A stretch of 64,000 bases of DNA from Saposhnikovia divaricata (Eukaryota > Streptophyta > Magnoliopsida > Apiales > Apiaceae), in the NCBI GenBank assembly GCA_036435485.1, contig CM071599.1, forward strand, positions 212,263,178 through 212,327,177. Reading direction: 5' to 3'. Below, piece by piece: positions 30,490 to 41,965 of this stretch. The notes under the pieces were generated by a model. The model was not told the DNA's origin, searched no databases, and saw only the letters and a program-made list of their open reading frames with translations. Within the stretch, counting starts at the first letter, position 1, and every line of letters begins with the position of its first letter. Position numbers and translations under genes: made by a program.

Positions 30490-30675
30490 ACAGACAGGGG
30501 CGGAGCCAGGTAGAGGCCAGGGTAGGCCTGTGCCCCCCCTGAAATTTGAGTTTAAGTATATGTTTGATATATATCATCTATTACTAGTTGGCCTAGTGGT
30601 GTTGAAGTGGTTTATGAGAGAAAAAGCCTAGGTTCAAAACCTAACAACATCATATTTCCTTATTTTTTTAGCCTC
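30490..30675 (+). mobile_element. Short-element fragment with tRNA-like A and B boxes
   Basis: acaggggcggagccagg at about 30495 resembles the terminal repeat of plant hAT-type MITEs. Further on, TGGCCTAGTGG (30589-30599) and GGTTCAAAACC (30631-30641) match pol III A and B boxes with tRNA-like spacing (42 bp start to start), followed by a T-rich run. It is either a tRNA-derived SINE or a hAT MITE with fortuitous boxes. No intact opposite end was seen. Confidence 0.4.
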
Positions 30676-30717
30676 ATATTTGTTAGAAATCTGATCATCT
30701 GCAATACAATATACTAG

Positions 30718-31012
30718 TGTTTGTGTATAAAAACTGAGAAAACAAGAATGCACTCTAAGTACGTTATTTCATTAATGCTGAGAATTACAAACTAAATACT
30801 AAGCCAACACATGAACGTGGCTAGAAAATAGGAAACTAACAACTGAAAACCTAGCACTACTCCCAGTCATACGACTTATTCTCTGAACTCCTAAAAACTC
30901 TCTTGCACCTCTGAAGACCAAGTCTCTCACTGACACCTCAGAAATACAATTAAATAAATGACTTAATAAAACAAATAACAATAATAAAACAAGTTTAGAC
31001 TAGACCCCAACA
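30718..31012 (-). repeat. Ty1/copia 3' LTR
   Basis: On the - strand the copia stop codon is followed by a purine-rich tract actaagggagat and then tgttggggtctagtc, a typical LTR start. The lower limit is estimated from a TG on the + strand (30718). No partner LTR remains. Confidence 0.55.
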
Positions 31013-31026
31013 ATCTCTCCCTTAGT

Positions 31027-32751
31027 CTAGACTTGTTTGCCTACGTCCTTCACTCCCAACAGTCGACGCATCTTTTCGAACTTGACAGTCGTGAGAGCCT
31101 TCGTGAGAGTATCTGCTCGCTGCATGTCTGTGCTTATATGCTTCACAATTATCTCGCCCTTCTCAACACATTCACGAATGAAGTGAAACCGAATGTCTAT
31201 GTGCTTGCTACGACCATGAAACACTGGGTTTTTCGCCAAATCAATTGCAGACTTGTTATTGATATATAAAACAAATGGACCAGTCTGTTCTCCTGTGATC
31301 TTTGTCAACAACTTTCGAAGCCAAATCGCTTGACACGCTGCAGCGGCTGCTGCCATGAATTCAGCTTCACACGAAGAAAGAGCCACACACCTTTGTTTTT
31401 GTGAAACCCATGTTACTAAACTCTCATTCAGGTAGAACGCCATAGCTCCAGTAATTTTCCTATCTTCAATGTGACCCGCCAAATCGCTGTCGGAATATCC
31501 AGTAAGCACATTGTTTTTGCTGTCCCTCGAGTAAATCAGCCCGTATGTTAGAGTGCCTTTCACATACCTTAAAACTCTCTTGGCTGCGTTTTGATGCATC
31601 ACAGTAGGTCTCTCCATGAACCTACTAATTATGCCAACAGAAAAGGCTATATCCGGCCTCGTATGCACAAGATATCGAAGACCTCCCATCAAGCTTTTAA
31701 ACTGAGTTGTATCGACTGCTACACCCCCCAAGTCACTGCTAATACATTCCTTTGGGTCCATTGGATACTTGGTGGAGTTGCAATCCAACATGCCTGCCTT
31801 TTCAAGAATCTTTTTGGCATACCCCGTTTGCCTCAATTCTATGCATCCTCCACTCTGTTTCACTTCTATCCCAAGGTAGTAAGACAGTCTTCCCAAATCG
31901 CTCATATCAAAACGATTATTCATCTGATCCTTGAAGTCTCTTATGGCTGCAATACTCGATCCAGTTACCAAGATGTCATCTACGTAGATAGCGATAATTA
32001 AAACATCACTACCCATCTTCTTCATGTAAACAGCGTGCTCATATGGGCATCTCTCGAAACCAATATCTTCAAGACACTTGTTTAATTTCGAATACCAAGC
32101 ACGTGGCGCTTGTCTAAGCCCATAAAGTGCTTTAATTAACCTGTAAACCAAGTGTTCTTGCCCTTTTTTCGCGAACCCATCAGGCTGAGTCACATAGATT
32201 TCTTCTTGAACATCCCCATTCAAAAACGCCGTTTTCACGTCCATGTGATGGACTTCCCAACTGTTCTTGGCAGCCAACGCTAACAACAAACGTACTGTTT
32301 CAATTCTCGTAACCGGCGCGAAAATCTCATCGAAATCTATACCTGGTTTTTGAACATACCCCTTAGCAACAATCCTTGCCTTGTATTTTACAATCTCACC
32401 TTCTGCATTTTTCTTTAACTTGTAAACCCACTTCAGATTGATTGGTTTTCTTCCAGGTGGTAATTCCGTTAACCTCCAAGTGTTATTCTTCTCAACTGAT
32501 TCAATTTCTTGTTTCATCGCCTTTCTCCAATTCATATCTTTCGCTGCCTGACTGTAGTTTGCTGGTTCGTCAACCCCCATTAAAAACAACTCCTCATCCT
32601 CCAATTCAATTTGTTCTGTCTCAGCATAGATATCCCGAAGTGATCTATGTTTTTTAGCATCCCCATCGACATCAGATTCCGAACTAGGCTCAGCGGGCTG
32701 TGAGTTAACCTCAGTACTCTCAGAATCACTGCTAGGTAACTTGTTGCCCAA
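31027..32751 (-). pseudogene. 5'-truncated Ty1/copia polyprotein (RT and RNase H)
   Basis: An open frame of 574 residues covers the copia reverse transcriptase (KWVYKLKKNAEGEIVKYKAR, VTRIETVRLLLALAA, DVKTAFLNGD, YALYGLRQAPRAWY-like motif, YVDDILVTG) and RNase H (LSSCEAEFMA, HIDIRFHFI, ADTLTKAL). It stops at TAG 31027-31029, just before the LTR. gag, protease and integrase are absent: homology begins abruptly near 32750, where unrelated LTR-like DNA follows. The remaining frame has no stop, so truncation is probably recent, but it cannot move by itself. Confidence 0.92.
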
Positions 32752-33158
32752 GAACTACGTCAGGCTTGATCCCTATAAATAGAGTACGTAGGCACCTTGA
32801 TACGGATGAGAAATAGTTTACCTGCAAACACCTATCAAGCTCAGCCACATCTAAACACACAAACCCTAATCCTTGTTCTTCTTTTGTTAGCAAAATATCC
32901 GTATTTTGCTCCGTTAATCCAGCAAACCTCCAAAATATTGTTATACAATATTCTCCCTATAACACCATGCGATCTGTCAATCTTGTCAAGTCACTATCAA
33001 ATGCTAAGTTTGAGTAGAGATGTTATCCGTTAATGTAGTGTCCTTGACATCCGTTGAAGGTTGATAGCTTTGATGATTCGTTGAAGGGCTTTATCCATTG
33101 ATGTAGTTTGATTATCTGTTGAGATATCATTTTCACTTATACAGAATTACAAATCACA
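32752..33158. mobile_element. LTR-like fragment, host of the LINE insertion
   Basis: gaactacgtcaggcttgatc..gtacgtaggcaccttgat resembles the corresponding part of the Tat LTR (aactacg..ggcttgatc..gtacgtaggcatcttg), so this is probably an LTR piece. The next stretch has several tatccgttga/atccgttgaagg motifs, which reappear beyond the LINE at 38960-39110, so the LINE interrupted one sequence. Family not identified. Confidence 0.45.
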
Positions 33159-33172
33159 GACTATTTACAATT
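33159..33172. repeat. LINE target-site duplication, left copy
   Basis: gactatttacaatt, identical to 38935-38948. The last two bases merge with the poly(T) (poly(A) on -), so the exact limit is ambiguous by 2 bp. Confidence 0.85.
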
Positions 33173-33332
33173 TTTTTTTTGCTAAGATTTATATATATAT
33201 TAAAAAAGGCTAAAAAGAAACAGGGATTAACCCTTACTCTATGACAGGCCATAGAGGAGGACTATCTATAATCAATCTTTTTAAAAGATTGAGAATAGAA
33301 AGCAAACAAGCCAAATAAAAGCCTAGCTCTAA

Positions 33333-36300
33333 TTAGCTACTATCCACCCAAGTACCCCATATCGAGTTAGAAGCGTTGTTTACAAACCAAATAGAGCTTG
33401 ATAATATACTTTTTACATCGCGAATAATCCCCTCTAAATATTGGTTTGGTCCGAAACAACCTTTGTCATGAGCTCTAGCATTTCTTTCTCTCCATATATG
33501 ATAGCAAAAAACCTGTGCAATAAGTAAGCGCAGGTGTCTTTGTAGGTTATCTGTGGATGATCCCCACGAAGCTAGGAGGTTAAGCCAAGAGTGAGCCTGA
33601 ACGGTGGTACCAGCTTGCGCAGCTAGCGGCTGTAAAATAAAGGAGCTGTAAGGACACGAAACAAGAAGATGTTCCATATTTTCTTGACCTCCAACGCAAA
33701 GGTAGCAGTGCTGAAGAATGTTAAGGCCAAATCTGGCAAGACGCTGCAGAGTGTTTAGACGACCATGGCAGGCTAGCCATTGGTGATGAGCGTAACGGGT
33801 GACAGTGAGCTTATGCCAGACATAGCGATGCCAAGCAACCTCAGGTAGTCTGTGCCGTATACTATCCCAAATATGCCATGCCCGAAGCTTGAATAAAGAA
33901 ATTCCATCCCAAAGAATGTGATCGTCCACAGCAAGATTAAATGAAGGGTAGTCAAAAGTGTGAAGCCATTGAAGCAGGTTAGAGTGGACATGGTGATGTC
34001 TGCCATTTGGAATTGGCAAATGCCAAGAACCTGTTGAAATGATATCATGCACAGTAGCACCCGGAGTCATTTGGGCTTGAGTTATAATGAAATCAGTTCC
34101 AGATGAAGCTAAGCAACTCCCCTGCCACCAGGGGTCAAACCAAAGAGAAGTGCTGTTGCCATTCCCTATTTTCTAAACCAGAAACCGGAGAGCAGTAGGC
34201 CTGAGTTTAAGAATCTTCCTCCAAATCCATGAGCAGTCGTTAGGTTCCAGCATAGTCCAGAAGTGTTGATGCTTCAACACAGTCATGTTAACCCAAGTAG
34301 ACCAAAGAGATTTAGACTTACAAACTACCTTGCAAAGGTGAAGAAGCAGCTGAGCACGGTTCCAGTGCTTTGAGTCTTTAATTCCCAACCCACCCTCATT
34401 TCGAGGTAGGCACACCGTAGTCCAGCCTATCTTAGCACCCCCTTTCACAGTTAGGTCACCTTTCCACAAAAACCTTGTGAAAATGGTTTGAATACGACTA
34501 TGCACAGCTGTAGGAAGCCAAAAATGATTGGTCCAATAGGCTTGAATAGAAAACAGAACGCTTCTGATCAACTGGGTGCGGTCCGCTAGAGAGAGGAGAT
34601 GAGAGGTCCAATTAGAGACTCTACGAGTGAGCCTGTCAATAAGAGGGATACAATCGTTGACACTTAACTTTGTTGAGATTAAAGGGACCCCTAGAAAATT
34701 GACCGGGAGCTGACCTTGGGGTACATGATACGCCGTGTCGAACCAGGTAGCAATCTTTTGCTTACAATTAGCAAAGAAAACAGTACTTTTATGAATACTT
34801 GGGTGAAGGCCGCTAATGTCTGAGAAACGAGCAATGCAGTTAATGGTGTGCTGAATAGAGGCTTTGTCTCCATGAGAAAACAGAAGGACATCATCGGCAA
34901 AGAATAGATGTGTAAGATCTAAATCCTTGCAGCGCCAATGGTGTTTGTAAGAAGATGGTTTGTTTTTAAGTAAACAAGAGAGGATATTCATGGCAATGGT
35001 GAAAAGATATGGGGACATTGGGTCACCTTGTCTAAGGCCCTTACCTCCTTTGAAGTAGCCTTGCAAGCTGCCATTAATCTTTATAGAGTAGTGCACCGTG
35101 GAAAGGCAAGCATGTACCCACGTTCTGAATCTCGGTGGGAAATGCATTTTCTGTAAGGCAGCCATAAGAAAATCCCAGCTCAAAGAGTCGAAGGCTTTGT
35201 GAAGGTCTATTTTCAAAGCACATTTGGCGATCCCTGAGTCACGCGAATATCCTCTAAACAATTCTTGAGCCATCATGATATTATCAGAAATAGATCTACC
35301 TTTAACAAAAGCAGATTGTGATATATGAATGATCGAGGGAAGGACACTCTTTAGACGATTCGCCATAATTTTGGCAATGCATTTGTAAGCCACCGAACAG
35401 AGGGATATAGGACGGAAATCCTTCATATTTGTTGGAGTCTGATTCTTGGGAATCAAGGCAATGCTTATTGAATTTACGTCTTTGTGCATAACAGAGGAAT
35501 TAAAAAAATGCATGATTGCCTCACAGAAACAGGTGCCTACAATGTCCCAAGCATTGATAAAAAACTTAACTGTCATCCCGTCAGGGCCTGGGGCCTTGTT
35601 GCGTTTCATAGATTTGAGAGTTTTATAGATCAATTCATGGGCGATAGGAGTTTCCAGACTAGCCGCTTGGATCTGTGTGAGCATTGGGCAGTTGATGTCA
35701 TCAATAGTACCAGTAGCAGGGCTATCAGTCCCAATAGTATTCTGAAAGTAATCAACAGCAACTTTCGAGCATTGCGTGTGACCATGCACTAAATTACCAG
35801 ACTCATTCTCCAAGGCAAGAATTTTGTTGACATTCCAGTTGGCCTTCGTTTGGTTAAAGAAAAAGGAATTGTTGCCGTCGCCTTTATCAAGCCATTTGAC
35901 TCGAGATTTTTACAAGTTTAAAGATTCCTCTTGATCAATAGCAATATCGAGCATATGGCAGCAATTCCTTTCTGCATGAATAAGATCTCCATTATGAGGA
36001 TCATTGCTAAGCTTCTCTTGAATTTCAGCAAGTAAATCCCTCTGTCTGCTTACATTAGTGTGCACGTTACCATGCGCACGATTAAGGACAATTAGTGCCT
36101 TTTTGACCTCTTTTATCTTCTGACAAAGAATGGACATAGGATCCCCGTACCAAGTGCTAGCCCAAGCCTTGGCAACTGTCTCCTTGAAGCCTTCTAAATC
36201 ACCCATAAAAGTGAAGTATTGGAAAGTTTTTTTGATTTGCTCGAGTTGGAGAGGGATATTGACCAACAAAGGACAATGATCCATCAAGCCTTTTGCTTTT

Positions 36301-36953
36301 ACAAAGCCCACACTGTCAGAGTAGCCATGAATCCAGGAAGAGTTTATAAGGATTCGATCTAAACGTTTGTTAATGATATCCTCAGGCCTGTTATTGCACC
36401 AAGTGAGCAGAGGCCCCATAGTCCTAAGATGACTGAGTTTAGAGTTGCTGACACAGTCCTTGAAACTTTCCATGTCCGGAGTCCAGTGTTCCCTGCCTCC
36501 ACTGACTTCATTAAGGTTAAGAATGCAGTTGAAATCACCTAGGACACACCAAGGTAGAGAAACTTGACTGCTAAAAGACAACAAGTCAGCCCAGAGGGAT
36601 TCACGCTCATGCGGCTTGTTGAGAGCATACACAAAACTGACCATAAAAGTAATCTGTTTTTCCAAAAATGTGACAAGACAAGTAACATGTTGAGCAGAAT
36701 AAGTCATAGTAGTAACATTCCATACATTACGATCAAAACCAACCCATATTCTGCCATTATGATGGTGGGTATAATTGAAAAACCACTGCCAAGATTTATT
36801 GATACGCCTAGAGATAACCAAAGAGTTGTGGGACTTTACCTTTGTTTCGAGACAAGCCATAAGAGAAAGTTTATCAGTGGAAATAAAATGTTTGAGCTCC
36901 TTTTCATGAGAGACCTTATTCAAGCCACGGACATTCCAGGCTGCAAAATTCAT
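33333..36953 (-). pseudogene. LINE ORF2: endonuclease and reverse transcriptase, two in-frame stops
   Basis: A single frame from ATG 36953 to 33333, about 1,206 codons, broken by TAA at 35912-35910 and TAG at 34175-34173. Residues 1-220 are an AP-type endonuclease (NFAAWNVRGLN, ETKV, WCVLGDFNCIL, LDRILIN, MDHCPLLV). The reverse transcriptase follows (KAPGPDGM, DFRPISLCSVAYK, SAFVKGRSI, ALKIDLHKAFDS, GLRQGDPMSP, LFFADDVLLFS). The C-terminus has the zf-RVT pattern (RLNTLQRLARFG, CYLCVGGQENMEHLLVSCPY). No RNase H was seen. The stop-free remainder implies recent inactivation, or miscalled bases. Confidence 0.92.
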
Positions 36954-38733
36954 TAAAGATTATATTTTTTGGTCGGTTTACCTGCCAACCTCAGGGAGCT
37001 TTTTATGATTACTGGAGTAGAACCCTTTTTATTTTTGTGTTCCGCAACTTGACTCTTAGTAGCAACTGTATTTGGAGATGCATCCTCAAATGATTGGTTT
37101 TTGTTTCTTTTCCGTTGGACAGAAGACATTTTAATTTCGCCATCTTCCATCTCAGAAAGAGATTGAAAAGCATTAACTAGTTGAAGTGGTTGAGGTTGAG
37201 GCTCCCCCATCTCCCCTGTTCCAGCTTGTTTCCCATCCCGTTGTGTAGCATCAAATTCATCTAAGTTGTCATCTTCCATTACATTATTGTAGCAAATTTG
37301 TTGAGCATTGTGAAGTATCTCATCGTCATCCATCACAACTGGGCATCCAAAAAGACGTTCTATAGTGTACGGAACCATTGCTCTGTTAGAAACATAATCC
37401 TCATTGTCAGTATCCATTGCATTTGCACTGCTGTTGGCATTTTCGTTCTCATTAGATGGGTGGTGTGTGGTGTTGCCTGTTTTTTTCTTATTTTTGGGTG
37501 TTTTTTTGACTGCTTCAGGGTTGTTGTGACATCTAGAAAGTGAGTGTCCGAATGCCTTGCACAAACTACACGAGTAAGGTAATTGTGAGTACTGAATTTC
37601 AATCCGCTCTTTCTCTTCAATCCCAAGGCTGTTGATGACCGTGGTCCAAACGTGGTCTGGTCTTGGGCTTGAGTAATTCAGTTCAACCTGTATGTTAGCG
37701 TATTTCAATGGTTCCATTCGTGCGGTGGCTTCATCAAACTTTAGTGGCTTTCCAACAGCCTTAGCAAGAAGGGTTAGCCCCTCATGAAACCAATACGAGT
37801 GTGGAACATCAACAAGACGGATCCAACAGGGCACCCTATCAATCACATTCCTTTTGAAAGTCGAACCCTCCATCCAAGGAATTAAGTACATTGTTTTCCC
37901 CCCATTTGGATCGAAATAAGACCTAGTATCTTGTCTTTCTCTTCCTCAGTGTTGAATCGAAATGTAAAATAGCCTTTAGAGCTGTAGTACACACGATATA
38001 GGCCCATGTTGCTCCACATTTTCATTGCCTGGTCTCGAACAAATTTGAAAGAGAAACTTCCACCAATGAAGTGGCCAATTAAGCTGGTCTTCCACTGCTT
38101 TTGTGCATTAACCATGAATTCACGAGGAGGGAATATGTTCGCAGAGCCATCTTCATTGTATGTGACCTCTATGTTCGGAGAGGTTGTGTTTGGTGGTTTA
38201 GGTATAGAATTTTGCAGTAAGGAGCTCCAAGTAACAGTTTTTTTAGCTTTGATGGTTTCACCATGTTCAAGGTTTTTGTGGATTGGAACATCATTAACAA
38301 CTTGAAAATTCTCTTGCATAGTTTCAAGATTAGCATAATGGATATTGGTTCCTGAGATAATATTTGGGTTGAGGATATGTGTACCTTGTGGCTGAGTGGG
38401 GGAGATGGCCGGTTTATGGACTGAGTTCACTTCTTCCGGTGATTGAGTAGAGTTTCCGTGACTCGCCTTAGACAAAGCATCAGGGCCGCTGACAATGTGC
38501 TCTGTACCATCGTTAAGAATGAGTTGGGTTTGCTCGTGAATTCTTTGTCGTGTCCTTGGGGAAAAAGGCTCCCCCATTACATCATCCGAGTTGAGATATT
38601 CATTGACCTCAAGGTGTATAGGGGGATGATTATTGATGGCTGGCACGACTGGATTAGCATAGTACCGGCCAATAAAGTTTGTAAACTCATCGGAGTCCAT
38701 GGAGCCTGAGTGTTCGGAGTTTCGAGACCCCAT
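36953..38733 (-). pseudogene. LINE ORF1 (DUF4283-type nucleic-acid-binding protein), frameshifted
   Basis: The first part (38733-about 37890) ends in a DUF4283-like region (KTSLIGHFIGGSFSFKFV, YFTFRFNTEEEKDKIL); the frame then breaks in a run of six G and four A on the - strand near 37895-37905 and resumes as YLIPWMEGSTFKRN, followed by a zinc knuckle CSLCKAFGHSLSRC. The total, 1,781 nt, is one short of a multiple of three, consistent with a one-base loss in the homopolymer. The stop TAA overlaps the ORF2 start as TAATG, so ORF2 may be translated by reinitiation. Confidence 0.88.
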
Positions 38734-38934
38734 CAGAGAAAAACAAGAACGGATCTAGGATAACAAAACCAAGAGATGAAAGAGGAGTGAGAGAAGAGGC
38801 TAGGAATAAAGAGCGTGAGGGTCGTGAAGAAGCTAAAGGTGGTGGTCATCGTGGTCAAAGTTGGCCGGAGAAGGGAGGCTAGAGAGAAACATAATTCGGT
38901 TGACCACGCACGTATGGTATTCTAATGGGGCTTT

Positions 38935-38948
38935 GACTATTTACAATT
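38935..38948. repeat. LINE target-site duplication, right copy
   Basis: gactatttacaatt, pairs with 33159-33172. Confidence 0.85.
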
Positions 38949-39480
38949 AGCTAGCCTATTCTGTATATCCGTTGATAGTCAACATGACTTATAAAAACCT
39001 ATTAACTATACTCTCAACTGATAACTTGTACATGTTTCAAAAGTGAACTTATCCGTTGATAAGTTTCCTCTTCAATGGATGCTATCAAACATGCCATCCA
39101 TTGAACAATTACAAACTATGACTAATGCAAAATCTGTTTAAGTGTTTTAGGTTATAATCAATAACAAAATAATTTCTAACAATAACGATTTAATAAATAT
39201 GATATACAATTAAATTCATTGTATAATGTAAGTAATTCAATAATTAATCGATAAAACACTTGTCGGATAAATGGATAAGCGGATCGGATCGGGTTAATGT
39301 TAAGGTTTAGTGGATCAACAATTAACGGTTCGGGTAAATGTCGAACCTCTACTTTAATACTTATTATATGACCCGACATGACCCATAACCCGAAATAAAA
39401 TACAATATATAATACATATTCAATCTTGCCAAAACCTGATGTTATCAAATTAAATGAACTAACAAAATACTTGTGTTAGG
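38949..39480. other. Degenerate repeat DNA right of the LINE
   Basis: Continuation of the LTR-like host sequence with tatccgttga motifs to about 39110; tgttagaaatta on the - strand at 39180 could be an LTR start. Then gcggatcggatcggg and gttcgggtaaatgtcg phrases, of a kind seen again near 43000. No gene. Confidence 0.4.
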
Positions 39481-39679
39481 CGTAAATTATCTTTCTAGCA
39501 TCGTGAGAATATACGATGTTGCCATGAAACTCACCGATAATTATATTTACCACCAATTCGATTAGTACCAAGGGCTGTATTTTATATATTACAAAAGAAA
39601 GATGTAATGGCTATAACAATACTTTAGATATAGAAAGATGTCCACATCTTAGTGGTATAGTAGTAAGAGGGCTAACATG

Positions 39680-39740
39680 TGGGATCCAGTAAGTGGGGCC
39701 CACATTTGGGACCCAGTAGGTGGGGCCCACATGTGGGTTC
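39680..39740. promoter_or_regulatory. Two GTGGGGCCCAC palindromes (TCP-type sites)
   Basis: GTGGGGCCCAC occurs at 39694-39704 and 39721-39731, exactly 27 bp apart within an imperfect 27-bp repeat. The sequence fits GTGGGNCCCAC, the binding consensus of plant TCP transcription factors. No gene is visible nearby, so a regulatory role is doubtful. Confidence 0.35.
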
Positions 39741-41640
39741 ACTGTTAGTTTTTCTCCAAATCGAGGCAACACCCTCTTGATGTTACATTTAGTTGATTTA
39801 GTGTTGCTATATGATCATAAGGTAATACTATTTCTAGTGTTAATCTTGAGAATCAGAGCGTTGCATTCTAGGACAAAGGTAGCATTAGCGGCCGCAACAG
39901 TTATAGTGCGTTACATTTGGCTTAATGCAACAAAATTCATGTCTAAGGTAACAATAAGGATGTGTTGCATCCGGCCTTCTATAACATAATGTATCTTGTC
40001 TTCGTTACTATTATACTCATATTTAATTAACATCTAGCTTGAAATTGTCACTCGAGATAGATGGTTAGCTCAATATACACCCCTCTCACATCGATTCTAC
40101 ATCTGTACACAACTCTCTGACTTCGCACGGTTTTGATAATTGGCAAAATGATTAGATGTCCAAAATCTCAATATTTTTATATAGTGTAGATACCCTGTCA
40201 ACTGATGTGTGGTTAATGTATAGATATTTTGCCTCATTTTATCTCCCATTTAACTTTTTTTACGATGTTTTAGTCCTATTTAATTAGAGTAGTTTTTATT
40301 ACTTAATTGGATGCTAAGCATTGATTTTCTATGTTTATAGGAAATTATGGAAGAAAAAGGTGCTAGAGAGAAGAATGCATGATGAAAGAAGCAAGGCTCA
40401 GGGCCTGAACCAAACAGAGATATTTCAAGCATGAAGTTCAGGGCTTGAGCTTTTGTTAAGAGCTCTTGAGGGAAGAATTTAGGACCTGAGGATGAGGCTC
40501 AGGGCTTGAGTCTGATGTGGAATTATAGTTGGCCTTCTTAATTGGTCTTGTAACACTTTGCTACATCTTTTAAAACACTGAAAATAGCCCATTCATATAG
40601 ATTAGTGATTATTAGGGTTTTTAATATATCGTACGACAAGAGAGAGATGATGAGAGAGAGAGAAACACTTTTGAGAGAGGATTTGAGAGCAAGGATTGAA
40701 GGGATTCACTCCAAGCTTTAAGAGATTATTCAAGTTGTATTCTCTTAACTCTAAATTCTTGTAATCATGACTTTTACCCATAAATATATGCTTATTTTCT
40801 TTATCTAGCATGAGTAACTAATTCTCTAATCCGAGAATTAGGTAGTATTCATTAGTGATACATGTTTGTTTGATTGTGTGCGAATTCTCTGCTTTGCTAA
40901 TGTATCATTGAGGGCTAACACAATTAAAGGAGTTGCGAACCCTTTGATTGTATCTATAGGAATTTTGATGAATTGGGAGAGGATTCATAATTCTTATTCA
41001 TGATTTGGTAGACATAGTTCGATTATTGAATCGGGAGATTAATAATAGGATTGTGAAACTTGTAATTCTTGGGTCTTCATAGTTTATAATTGTATTTCAA
41101 TTGATCATGGGAGTGATTTTGAGGTATAGTTGTAGGCACTATCTTGTATCTTGGAAGAGAACATTGTAAAATTTAGAAGAATTAATTTTAGCAAAGTACG
41201 AGAAGTAGATATCGCATTACATAAACATCAATGAACCAATTGAAGAACCCTAGTTCTCGGGTTGCTTTTCCTCATCGATAAAACTTAGTTTTAATTGTTT
41301 TGTAGTTAAATTTAGTTACCAAACAAAACACCCAACTATTTTTCTACACTTCCAAATCGTAAGGAATTAAAACTTGAACTTGAATTAATAGTCCTTCCTT
41401 GCGAACGAACTTCACAAAAATTACATCAACATCAACTCTACAAATTATATTTTAATTCATGACCACTACAGTTTAAAGGTCACTATAATGTCTAAATTGA
41501 TGTCTTCAAGTATTTTTCTGTGATTTTTAGTTCTTTGCAAAGCACTAACTCTAGCCAACACATGCAAGAAAAAAAAGATAAAAATGATTATCATTTTAAT
41601 TATGATTAAGAAGAATTGAAGATTGGCGAAAAATTCGGAA
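39741..41640. other. Intergenic DNA without a recognised gene
   Basis: Contains a short open frame (39720-39989) with no recognisable similarity, then 40330-40520 with repeated cagggcctgaa/cagggcttgag phrases, and 40600-41300 that reads like a non-coding or LTR-type transcript region. I see no gene or complete element. Confidence 0.4.
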
Positions 41641-41648
41641 ACCAAGGT

Positions 41649-41965
41649 GTAACATCCCACATTGATAAGATATAGAATGTTAGAGGCCTTTATAGATACA
41701 AGTCAACAACTAATGTATACCAAATTGCTAGCATTTTTGTACTGACTTGTGGTGGGTTGTTGGGTCCGGTATGTATTTGGTTGTGGGCTTGGATGTTATA
41801 AATGATATCTGAGTCTCACCCGACCGGAAGTACAGAGGCACTGCCTGGGTCCAATTTGTGAGTTCGACGAGTATGTCGACCCAATAAGAGTGGATGTTTG
41901 TAACATCCCACATCGATAAAATATAGAATGTTTGAGGTCTTTATAGATACAAGTCAATGATAAAT
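41649..41965 (+). mobile_element. TRIM-like element with TGTAACATCCCACAT terminal repeats
   Basis: gtaacatcccacattgataagatatagaatgtt (from 41649) and gtaacatcccacatcgataaaatatagaatgtt (from 41899) are direct repeats of about 65 bp. Between them, about 150 bp in, atgatatctgagtctcaccc resembles the initiator-tRNA-Met primer binding site (tggtatcagagc). That arrangement fits a terminal-repeat retrotransposon in miniature whose 3' LTR is truncated. No coding capacity. Confidence 0.55.

Larger units (their letters stand above)
33173..38934 (-). mobile_element. L1-type LINE, nearly full length (about 5.76 kb)
   Basis: It is flanked by 14-bp target duplications, has a poly(A) tail on the - strand (T run from 33171 to 33180), ORF1 with a DUF4283-type domain and zinc knuckle, and ORF2 with endonuclease, reverse transcriptase and zf-RVT-type domains. 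About 200 bp of 5' UTR precede ORF1. It is inactive as read: one frameshift in ORF1 and two in-frame stops in ORF2. It is inserted into an LTR-like sequence. Confidence 0.93.
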
